From Tubiluchus corallicola (Eukaryota > Priapulida > Priapulimorpha > Priapulimorphida > Tubiluchidae): a stretch of DNA of 59,030 nucleotides. Both the position numbers and the translations under genes were made by a program. Position 1 is the first letter of the stretch. Each line of letters begins with the position of its first letter. This document shows, one piece after another, positions 1 through 11,800 of this stretch. The stretch is taken from positions 2,501 to 61,530 of the forward strand of contig JAQGDQ010000638.1 of the NCBI GenBank assembly GCA_030141605.1, given 5' to 3'. Below the pieces are notes generated by a model, which saw nothing but the letters and a program-made list of their open reading frames with translations, was not told where the DNA came from and searched no databases.

Positions 1-155
1 TCAACAGTAAATTTCAGTAACCAATATCAATTCTCTATGTCACTGTACAACTGATTGAATTACTTGTGTTAATCTCCTTGTTGTTTTCATAAGTTATTGC
101 AGTACGTAAAACCACATCAATTTCATTGTATGTATTATGACATAATGACAAAGAA

Positions 156-191
<36 letters not shown>

Positions 192-500
192 CTACCTACC
201 TACCTACCTACCTACCTACCTACCTACTTATTTACTTACTTACTTAAAATGCACTAAGTCTGTTCTCCTGGGATAGCCAGGCAGTACTAGTAGTAAGCCT
301 TAGTAATATATGCCGGATTCTGCAGTACGCTAATTCTCTTTGTCACTGTACAACTGATTGAAGTACTTGTGTTGATCTCCTTGTTATTTCCATAAGTTAT
401 TGCAGTACGTAAAACCACATAAATTTCATTGTATGTGTTATGCTATGATGACAAAGAATTGCTTACTTACTTACTTACTTACTTAAGCCCCTTGGCGCTC
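1..500 (+). repeat. Duplicated block with TTAC/CTAC microsatellite
   Basis: About 100 bp at 28-130 recurs with few changes at 331-435. Both copies end in GACAAAGAATTRCTTACTTAC and run into a tetranucleotide array (about 158-245 and 464-485). Bases 501-1680 are AT-rich with no gene that I can support. Confidence 0.85.
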
Positions 501-1687
501 GTGTAATTGTGACTCAAGACACGTGCCACTTCAACCAGGTAACCCACAAAATCTGTGAAATTAATAACTTTACGTGACAGGTCAAACGAAAAATGGAATT
601 AAAAAACAATCACTTTCTTTTATTGCAGTCACTGCGCTTATTATGCATCGTTTAGTTCTGCTGCAAAAACTGCCTAAGGATTAGCCTACTGATAGTGAAT
701 CAGAGCGTTGGTAAAAATAATTCCAACTGAGCTGTCTTGGCCTACTGACACTAATTGATTGGCTAATAACCTTTCAGTTGTTTTAAATGTAACTACGGTT
801 GTACCATACTGTTTTTATAATCGTTAGTTTCATTTCAGTTAATCTGCCAACCATTGCAATTGTTTGCTAAATTGTAAGAATGTTAAATTGTCTGTGTAAA
901 TAAAATGGGTAACTCTTTCTTTTCTTACACTTAAACTTAAAGTGAGAAAGCGTGTAGCAGTTCAGTAAATAAGCTAATTCAACTCCGTGAGTACGTGTGT
1001 GATTCAGCAACCATAATTATAAAATGTAAATAAACTTCTTGATAAATATAAACAAAGCATCGGATTAAAAACTGTAAATGTATTTACCAAAAAAAAAAAC
1101 AACAGCAAACAATGAATATAACGATTAACAACTAACAATAAAATATGCTTCACTGTAAATTTTGTAATTCAGAAAATGAGCTCAAAAATCTTAAGGACAC
1201 ATCATAAAAAACAATAGTTAAGAAACTAATAATTACAGCTACAATTACAATCAATATTTCAAAACAGACTATACCAAAATTTAGGTGAAATCCATACAAA
1301 TACATGGTAAACAAGAAATTTTCTAAAAAGGTGCCTGAAATTCAAATAATTGGCAACAAAACATTTGGTACAAGGAACATTTGACAAACGACAGTTTATT
1401 TAATTTAGTGATAGAATTAAACATTAATAACTAAATTATTAGTTGCTAATAATCATTGAACTAAAATAAACCGCAATTAAATGAATGATTAAACTGTAAT
1501 TAATTCATTAATAAAAGTTGACATTGTAGCAAAGAAACTTTCATTATTTATCTACATGGATGCTTTGCTCCATATAGGGAAGCACGTGTTAAATAAAGAA
1601 TGAAATCTTTGCTTAAAATCAAACTTAACAAACATGAAACAACTTTTGAAATAAGCTAATCAAACATAATTACACTTCTATGTGGAC

Positions 1688-2087
1688 ACTTGTTTGCTGG
1701 ACCAGGTTTTTACTGATCGGTCACAATCTGGACACTAAAGTCTTGCATACTACGGACAGAATCCATTTCGTGAGCTGACCGCTAGTTGGCGGGCCGTCAC
1801 TTTGTTTACATTAGTGTAACCAAGCAACGTGTAACAACACATGTATAGATTGTATGTTAGCGTGTCTAAGTGACTTAATATTCATAATTTTGGTCAACTA
1901 CCGACATTTTTTTTAGTGATTTTGCATAGGAGCGGTTCATACTAGACATTTTTGAGACAATTAGGCGCTTGATTCTACAACACCGTGAGTCTAATACACG
2001 GCGCCTACTGTATTAGCTTAGTATCCGTAAATACGGACAATCAACAAATTCGGATCAACATCCCAGCTTTTGTCCGGCAAACCGAGA
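1688..2087 (+). mobile_element. pogo/Tigger-like MITE family D, copy 1
   Basis: About 400 bp shared with 53021-53441 and, in reverse, about 14850-15060. Ends resemble inverted repeats built on GGTTTGCYRGAC (right end reads GTCCGGCAAACCGAG). Common internal blocks are GCCGTCACTTTGTTTACAT and AGACATTTTTGAGACAAT. No transposase frame is present. From 2088 to 2941 I see no gene. Confidence 0.65.
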
Positions 2088-2941
2088 TATGAGTGTGCAA
2101 CACATAAAATTCGGCAATACTGAAAATTGAACAATAATATTTTTTTATACAATTATTAATAGTTAAATAATAAATATCTTGATTCTTACAACACCACATA
2201 TAACAATTCATACATGTAAATAAGAAATGAAATGAAATGTTATGCATAAGATTATGCAATTTGCTTTAAGATCCATGGTTTTCTACATTGACAGAAAACA
2301 GGTTTCTCACTCAGAATACAGAGAGGTAATTGATACAGCAAAATTATGCTACATTAGAAAGTCAGTGAATGTATTTCAGGGTAAATGTGACTTTTGAAGC
2401 AAATCTCCAGTAACTCACAGCTATAAGTAAAAAAGAAACAATACATAGTAAAAGAAAAACAGGAAAATATAACAATAGATAGTACATAACAAAGCCTGTA
2501 CATTCTAGTAACACACAGAACCAGTGACTTGAGTAGTAGCAGTGCAGTAATTAAATGTGAAATAAAAATCTTTGCAAGACAATTAAGTTGGAGAAATTTT
2601 GGCATGTTTACAAAGAATATGAATGTATCATTACTCGACACTAAAGTTTTAGAAGCAATTTTACACTATTAGTATGGAAAATATCTTTTAAGGAACTGCA
2701 ATAGCAAAATTTGGCACATCACTTCATGAATCAAGTATATTAACACTTATTCATTTAATCAAAATTCATGTAAATTAGACAAATAGATTTCTAAACAATT
2801 CTAGATTTAGATACTGTACGACATCTGTACTTTTAACCTTTATGTGCATTAACAAATATTAGATTCTTTTGCGACTGCTCGCAGCTTGCTTAGTTCTAGT
2901 AGCTAGAGAAACCAGAAACATACCTAAACAACAAAATATTA

Positions 2942-3690
2942 TTACATTTTCTTCCTGACTAGGTTTCTATGCCAGCTGATGCAGTCACATGGCAAGTCTG
3001 CTTGTGAGACAGTACACAAGTCACATTTATAAGGCTTTTCACCTGTATGTGTTCTCAGATGAAGATGCAAAGTTGATGACTGAGTAAATGCTTTATCACA
3101 TTTGTCACAATTATAAGGCTTCTCTCCTGTATGTGTTCTCACGTGACCATGCAAGTGTGATAACTGAGTAAAAGCTTTATCACATTTGTCACATTTAAAA
3201 GGCTTTTCCCCTGTATGTGTTCTCAGATGAGTGTGCAAAGTTGATGACTGAGTGAATGCTTTATCACATGTGTCACATTTATAAGGCTTCTCTCCTGTAT
3301 GTGTTCTCAGATGAACGTGCAGATTTGCTGATTGAATGAATGCTTTATCACATTTGTCACATTTATAAGGCTTTTCACCTGTATGTGTTCTCATGTGACG
3401 GAGCATAACGTGCACTTGCCCAAACCTTTTGCCACACTGAGTGCACTTATGAGGTCTGGAACCATTATGCACTTTTAAATGTAGTTGTAGACTTCCTAAC
3501 TGTGTGAATGACTTGCCACATTTCTCACACTTGTATGGCCGCTCACCAGTATGAACTCTAGTATGGTCAAGAAAATTACGTTTCACATCAGTCGAGTAGT
3601 GACAAGAATCACAAGCAAAACGTTTGCTGTTGTTGCTTAGAGTATGACAGTTATTACTTGGCTCATATCGTTGCACTGTACCTCTTGAAT
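2942..3690 (-). CDS. PRDM9: PRDM9 exon 10: tandem C2H2 zinc-finger array and stop
   Basis: The terminal exon encodes seven canonical C2H2 fingers of 28 residues each (first cysteines at about 601, 629, 657, 685, 713, 741, 769), then a decayed eighth (YKCDLCT...) before TAA at 2944-2942. Fingers 4-7 are near-identical 84-bp units with TGEKP linkers. Their differences concentrate at DNA-contact helix positions. Contacts -1,2,3,6 read Q-A-N-V, Q-S-T-T, Q-S-H-G and Q-S-T-L for fingers 4-7. Finger 1 is divergent. The pattern, a homogenised backbone with variable contacts, is typical of fast-evolving PRDM9 arrays. Confidence 0.93.
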
Positions 3691-6600
3691 CTACAATAAT
3701 AGAACAATTATTTACCCGGCGATCAAAATGATTATCTACAGAGCAATGAGATTATTCAGAAATTGAGTTCATATTTTTTAGTATGCTATTCCTCATAAAA
3801 TTCAAATGCAGAGTAATTTCAATGTCCAGTAAGTTCTACTGGAAAAGTAAATCTGAAAAATTATTCTCAATATTGGCAAGATTTGAGACAGTTCCTAATA
3901 GTATAAGTTTATTTATCGTGTTTTGAATGTAAATTAAGTTCTTATAATGAGTGCATTTGCTTTTTTGCAATTTCTTTCTCAAATGCTAAATAAATTGCAA
4001 AAAACTGAAACTTAGTGAAGAAACCAAATACATATTCTAAGAAGAGAAAATTCTTAAAGCAAGATTTGAGCTATGATTAAAATCTAAACAAGAAGTTACT
4101 GAATGATTGATGAGAGCTTGAGACATGGCTTCAGGGTTTTCTCTTTTTAACATATTTGGTTTCATCGCTAAGTTCAAGTTTTTTGCAATTTATTTAGCAC
4201 AAACACTCCATGGCAGGGTTTATTTAATGTTGGTGGTTGTGGCAGGACCAAAACCTTGTGCTTAAAGGCTAATATTCTAAGATGAGGGCCCAAACTGACA
4301 AAGCATTCTCAGCTCTGTTCTAACAAAAATAAGCTTTCCTCAATGAGTTAAATATAGCCACAACCAGCACAATGAAAGAAACAAACTAATGAATCTGATG
4401 GTTATCCATTTATTCACGTAAGGGTCGTTGGTCAAACAAAACCAGATCCAAAACTGCAGGTCAAAACAATCTACTATTTAAAACATTGAAAGCAAACATA
4501 CTACTACTTCAAAAATGACTTTCGTGAAAGAATTACCACACAAACAAAATTTCACATTCGCGTCACTAGTTCTTCACTGTTACATGCCCTTTGCCATTCG
4601 CTAGTTAGACGGGCACTAGCACTTATATTTTGGAAATGCATTGCGCAAAAACAGGTGATGTATTTCTCAGTTCAGATGTGTCAGTCTGTGAGGAACTACA
4701 CATCGTTCGGCAGCTCATGTGTGAGTACAGCGGCAAATTTGAAATTTTGATGCTGTTAGCGGGATGCCAACAGCATCGTCGATGTGCACACCCTGCCGAA
4801 TATAACAGCAGTCTCCCTGGACCCAGGGAGAAATGGGCAGGTGGTTCAGGTACCCTGTGGACGGACGATGAAATGAGGCTAATGGCCGAACAGGAACTTG
4901 AGTTCCTAGGAAAGGAAACATCTGTTAAGGGGCTCAACAAGTTTCTCCACGAGAAGCTGCCCCACCGCACAGTTGGGGCCATAGCCACAATGAGGAAGTC
5001 TGTATGCTACCGCACTCTAAGAGATGGGTTAAGAGCTGCCGAGGTAAATGTTAACGAAATGGCAGGGAGAGAGCATCGAGTTGATGGACCACAACCCGGT
5101 ATGAGGGCAAGCCGGGAACCCGGTGAGGAACAGCTGGCAAACCGGGACACACTTAGAGAAAGTATAGAAAGGGATACAGAAACTGGAAATATGCAAAATC
5201 GTAGTGACATGGTTGCGGCTCTGGCATTCGCTAGAGCTGCATTTGGAGGTGGCGATTTGGATGGGGCCTTTCAGGCACTGAGTGAGGCATGGTTCCCGGT
5301 GGACGCCCGTCCACAACCAGCCAGACCTCGTCCTGTTAGGAGAGCTCCCGATCGACCCACTAACTGCCAAAAACGCAGGAGGGAAAGGTATAAGATGTAC
5401 CAGAGACTGTATCAAAGAGACAGACGCAAGCTTGCGAACGTCGTACTCGATGATGCACCCCTGGAAGTCAAGTATCCTCCCATTGACTGCATCGAGCAAA
5501 CGTACATCCAGAGATTCGAGAAACCTTCCCTACCGGACGACGAACCCATCGAGGACTTCAAACCGTGTGGAGACCCAGACAGCCTCTGTGCTCCCATAGC
5601 ACAAGAGGAAGTGGCAAAAACATTCAAAGCAATGAAGTCCAATTCGTCTCCTGGTCCGGATAGGGGGGTCACGATGCAAGCCCTCCGGAGGGTAAGCAAG
5701 GGTGCGATAACCCTTGTCTTCAAGGTATGGCAATTCCTAAAGAAGGTCCCAAACAGCCTGAAGGAATGCCGTACCACCCTCCTCCCCAAGTCTGTTGAGG
5801 GCTTGCAGGACGTCAGTAACTGGCGGCCTATCACAATCGGATCCCTATTGCTCAGGTGGTATGCCAAGATTCTAACCACCAGAATCCAGGCAACGGTCAA
5901 GCTCAACCCACTCCAGAGAGCCTTCCAACCAAGAGACGGCTGTTCCGAAAACCTGACTCTCCTAAGCACCGTGATTCGGGATGCCCGAGCAAGTCATAGG
6001 GAATTAAACATCGCATTCCTTGACTTAGCAAAGGCGTTCGACACGGTACCTCACACCTCGATCGTGAGGGCAATGCGAAGGTTCAGCCTCCCAGAGCAGG
6101 TTCGGCAAATCATTCGGGATATGTATACGGGTGCTGCTACACGAATATCGATACCGGAAGCAAATACCTGCCGTATTAGCATCACGTCAGGTGTTAAGCA
6201 GGGATGCCCGCTATCACCCCTGCTTTTCAACCTGGTAATCGACGAACTGATCTCGAAAGTCGGTTCTCGATTTGGCTATGGGATCGACGAGCACCAAGTG
6301 GCTATAGTTGGTTTTGCCGACGACCTAGTCCTAATGTCAGCCTCGAAACATGGCATGGGAGTTTTGTTGGAGACAGCCAATGGCTTCTTCACGAAACGAG
6401 GCATGGCTTTAAGCGCCAACAAATGCAAAGCCATGAGGCTAGCCAAGGCATACCGGCAAAAGGCTATGAAAGTGCTAATAGAACCCACATGGGAGATCAG
6501 CCAGACTCCTATTCCAATGCTGGGAGTCAGTGATGCATACAAATACCTGGGAATTCCTATGACTGCTAAGGGACGACCCACAATGGACACCAAGTCCCTT

Positions 6601-8764
6601 AAAGCATGGCTTATAAGAGTGGAAGGGGCACCACTCAAGCCTCAACAAAAGGTGGATATGATCAGACAATATGTGATTCCGCGTCTGACATACCACTTCC
6701 GTATATGTGAGGTTCATATGAATGGCCTCAAGGGAGCAGACAGGCTTATAAGATCAAGCCTAAAACGTATACTTCATATGGTGACGGATGTCCCGAATGC
6801 ATTCTTCTACATGCCAATGAAGAAGGGAGGGCTGGGATTTTCTTGTCTTGAAAAGGATGTTCCTTTGATGAAAGTCAAGATACTCAGTCGATTGCAGGCC
6901 TCACCAGATCCGCTGGTGAACATGAGTGCATTTGCTCCAGTGTGGAATAGGGAGCTTGAGTGGGCTAAGAGGGTGGCGGGCCTCGAAGCCTACAGTAACG
7001 CAAAAGACATAAATCGTGCAAAAAGGGATAACGATCGCAAACATCTATCGGCATTCAACGGTAAAGTGCATGGGAAGGGTTTTGCAGCCGTGTCTGCTGA
7101 CCCACTGAGTACCCATTACCTACGTAGCAGCACACTCCTGAGCGGGGGTGATTATATCTTGGTTCTCAAGATGATCACCAACTCTCTACCAGTTAGAGTT
7201 AACACCACGAGAGGACAACCCAATGCAATCAGGAGATGTCGCAGGTGCGGGAGACATGCAGAGAGTCAGGTTCACGTACTTCAACAGTGCATAACAGTAA
7301 ACAATGCCATATCACGAAGGCACAATGCACTGTGCGAGGTGCTCGCCGAAGCCTTGAAGGGGCAGGGCTTTACGGTCGTCAGGGAACCTTGGTTCGAGAT
7401 CAACAGATCTTCTGAACGTCAGAGCCAAACTAGTCCGCTCGGCGATTAGAGGCTCATGTATGGTGTTTAGAAAGTTCCTGGGAAGGCAAAGGAGGGAGAC
7501 CTAGGTCATCTCCTGCTCAGGATGTTACCACTCGAGTTCTTACATCCAAACGTGTGAAAGGTTTATACCTAGGGGAAATCCGACTACTCTATGAGTAGCC
7601 GGTGGATACCGTACCTTTACGGTATCGAAAAGGCAAGTTTTGTTGGGTCTGGAGAAATCCAGTTCCCACGGAATTGACGGATGCTGTATCTTTACGGAAG
7701 AATTTGGAATTTGGCAAGTTTGACTGGGAGTCAAAAGGCAACACACAGGTGAACAGATCCGACGCCTGTGAAATCTGAGAAAATAAAAAATAAAAAATAA
7801 ATTTTTATCTTAAAACTTGCCGAGTTTTAGTACAACACCCTGGATATCTTACAGTAGCACTGTACATAAATTTTCACACAAACAAGTGCAAAACACTAAT
7901 GGAATGTTTTTGATATTTAAAATTATGCAAGTTTGTAATGTCATCAATAGTCATCCATTATTCAGTAGTCATGGATGTCAAGTTTGTCTGCCATTATTTA
8001 AGTTTTTTGATTTATTATTTAGTTATCAGAAATGCTTTTGCGGTATTAATTATGTTGAAATGTATACTTTTTATTGATTTTGAAAATGGGGTAATATATG
8101 AAAAATCAATGTTGAAAGTTCAAACAATTTACAATATTTTCACTTTGGCTAAATATCACTATATCACTCACATGTACATTAGCCTTCTTTAACTGCTTTC
8201 ACTTTGAAGTGAACTTTATTGGTTCAATGACCTACTGAAATATTAACAGCTATTATAGACATAGTACATTAGTAAACTACAATATCATGAATAGTAATAA
8301 CATATAAGATAAGATTACCTATATATTCTAAATGCACCTGTTTACGATGTTTATTAAGTTCTCTCAAGTTGCCAGTTGTGAAATCACATTTAGGACACTG
8401 TACACGGATGGACACTACAGGTAAATGAAAATGCATGAAAATGATTATTTTGACAAAAATGTAAATAATACTAAGCTTATAAGCTGATAGCATTGTATCT
8501 TATAATGTAGCATATTAAAATAAACATTTAATAGCCTTTTAAGATTTCTCTAAAAACTGAGGTTTGAGAGTTTGTTGTAGAGAACATTGTGTAAAAGATT
8601 TAAAAGATTAACCAGCTCCTATGGTTTACCAACACAGGGTCTCTCTCACTCACATCCTTTCCCCCTCTCTCTACTTCTCTGTCACCTTCCCCCTCCCCTC
8701 TCCACCTCCCACTCTCTCCCTCCTCTCTCTCTCTCTCTCTCTCTCACTCTCTCTCTCTCTCTCT

Positions 8765-8815
<51 letters not shown>

Positions 8816-11800
8816 TCTGTCCCTCTCCAACTTATTCCACACAACTTTTTGCTTAATCTGTGCTCAGATCAGTGCAGATAAGGACTTATGAGTGTGTAGG
8901 TCTAAGTATTTGCCATATGATACTTTGCATTACATACTTGATGCTTTACTAGGTTGAAACATCAACATTCTCAATCTTAATGTTAATAATTAATAGCTAC
9001 AATTGCTCGCTTACCAGGGGTCTGACGTTGCATCTCTTTAGCACGATGATTTTCCAAACCCAGTTCCTTTGCATACGAATCACCATAAAACACCAGTAAT
9101 TCAACAGCCTCTGGTACAGTTTCAAATGTCCTATAGTATATTCCACCTTTATACTGAAAAGCTATAAGATTCTGTTCCTCATCACACCTTGCGCAGTTCA
9201 CATATCTCATCCAATTCGATTTACTTTTATTTTCCGCATCTATATAGTGAGACACCTTGCCATGCTTCATGATCTAAACGAAAAAAATATTATTGATAAA
9301 TAGAAGTGAATTTTGGAGAAAGGATTGTACTAAAAAAACACGTCAAGTTTGATAGTAAGTTAAGCGCAAAATTAAGCATGTCTACGAAGTAGGCAAAAAC
9401 AAAAGTTATTTTTAGAGATATAGATATAAGGATCCAATTAAACCTATAGGAGTATACAAAGGCATAGAACTTACTTTATTTGACATCCATGAACAAATGT
9501 TTTGTATATAAAGAGAGGTGAACCAAGCATAATGAATGTACTACATACTGCCTATATAATTTAAAGAAAAGCAAATGTAGGAAATTTCGCTAAGAATCTC
9601 GTTAGTCAAGTGACCACCGGGCATTCACCTGTTCAGATTTGTTTCTACCTGGGCAAGTGAGTTAGTTGGTAGACGTTAACAAGCTTCTTTAAAAGTAGTT
9701 TTTCACAGTATGATAGTGATAATTTGTCAGATATATTGGTAAATACTAGATTTGCTTTATGGAGACATACGATGTAAGTAAATACATCATTTTGTATTAT
9801 TTTGAATCATTATGAACTGATCACTTTGAACATTTTAGTTTAATGAATGACAATCTTATACTTCGACAGAACGTGTTACATAGTATGAATTAGTAAAATT
9901 ACCAAATTAGGTTTACTTAATCTTTGTGTTTAGTAAAGTCTAGAACTACAGAATTTAATGCAAATTTGTAAAATAGCCTTTTTATTTTTTTTCAATAGAA
10001 ATGACGTATAAAACGCTATAATATTTTGTTGGAATATGGCGGACATTGATTGTAGTACAGCAAACATTCATCTATCTGGTGAATTTTTAAGCTTTCAACA
10101 ACTCACAGTTACGGATATGAAAATGTGAAATACTTGTTGCAATGCATTTTTTGTTCCAAAGGGTTCAAGGAGGCCTGCAAACAGTACTTCAGTGAAATTT
10201 TTACAAAAACTCGACTGATAAATTTGAAATGATCAAACTTTCACCTGCCAACAGTAACCAGTGACATGTGCCTCATTTTCACTGATGTACCGCACCACTC
10301 CTTTATAAGGTCCAAACACCCAACCAGCGGGTACGGGCTTCTCTGTCCAAACTCCAAGACCAGCGCCTCTGATAGCAGACGGACCAACAGAAAGGAAATC
10401 AGGGATAGTAGCATCGGCGTAGCTGCTGAAAGAGTGTCCCTTTTCTACCTGAATAAGGTGATAGTTGTTCACAATTTGTTTACTTAGTTTGTAAAACTGG
10501 AACACTATTACAGACAACTAATAGTTGGGGCCTTATAATTTATGTATAATTTTGAATGCTGTTAAGCATTAAAATATTGGGTGCTGGAGAAACTGAGGAA
10601 TTACAGGTGAAAGGAGTAAATGTCACAGTATTCTCCAGCTGCATTAAAGGACGACAGAATGATTTTTCATATACTATTCCATTTTTAATTCGGATAAAAA
10701 GTACTAGTTTTAACACAATAATCAGCCAATTACTTAATTCTGCGAGAACTTTACGCCGAGAACATTCACCTAATTCCTTGCACCTTTATATTATATAACG
10801 CTTACTATGATTACTTACATATGCAAATATCAAACACTTTTTCATCACTTTAGGTTGAAAATATAACATTTCGTAGTTTTGACTTAGTTTCAAGAAAATT
10901 CACGTAAAAGCTACAATATACTTACCTTGGTATCAGGTACAAAGTACATAGGACCATGTAAAGGACAGTCACCTTCATACTCCCTTTCACAACGATCACA
11001 ATCTGCAAATAATTCTACTCTTATAACTTCCACTAAAAACAACATGTAGTGAATTGCAATTTATTTACCAGGAATTATCAAAATTACTTCAGTGACACGA
11101 TTTACACAGAATGCAAATTCACCACTTACACAGGAAATCATCGTCATCTGGTAGCTCTGGTTCAGCATAATTCTTTCGTGGAATATTGCGCATAGAATAG
11201 CGACGAATCCCTCTTTCCTTTGCGCAAGATTTCGTCTGTTGGCTGTCAGCATCTTCTTTTGATGCACTCTCATCTAAATGTGCTTCTCTTTGAGAGGATG
11301 TATCGTTTTGTTGCTCCACCACCAAGACCTGATCTGCATCCTCTTTGTCTACTTTGTCATTTGGCACTTCTTTGCCCTGCCCAGGTAAATTAATATTTTC
11401 ACACAATGGACTGTCAGAGGGAACTTGCAAGTTGGAACTCTTTTCAAGCCATTCACTGTTGCGATGCTTTTCCTCTTCTGCGCCATTAGACGTACATTGT
11501 GGGTTCTGATAGGCTGCCTGCTCTGGCAAGCCAGGTTCCTCTTCCGCTGTGCCTAAAATACTCCAGATGTTTCAACAAATGTAGCTAAATTTATAAGAAT
11601 AAAATCTATTACATACAGATAAATTATTGTTTCATGATCAATTAATATTACCGTAAATTTAAAATACAATGTCCCCTCACTTGTTCTGTTCCGTTCCAGG
11701 CCCATCTGCGATATGTGAATTTCCGTGAAGTAGGGACGCTATACTTATTTTAGTAGTTATACAGTGTTCCCTCACTTGTTCTGTTCCGTTCCAAGCCCAC

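Larger units (their letters stand above)
4425..8115 (+). repeat. Interspersed repeat family A, copy 1, split by the R2-clade insertion
   Basis: The left part is about 4425-4747 and the right part about 7799-8115. Shared landmarks with the other copies are CTAGTTAGACGGGCACTAG, CAGTAGCACTGTA, GTCATCAATAG and TTTTATTG...GAAAATGGGGT. Other copies are at about 17275-17775 and 53700-54320. No coding potential is apparent. The full unit is about 600 bp. Confidence 0.8.

Noticed and set aside
4630-4747. N-terminus of the R2-clade protein starting at the ATG at 4630
   Set aside because: These 39 codons belong to the flanking dispersed repeat, as shown by its other copies. They are not retrotransposon sequence.
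8587-8881. Ser/Leu-rich frames
   Set aside because: Produced by the (CT)n tract.
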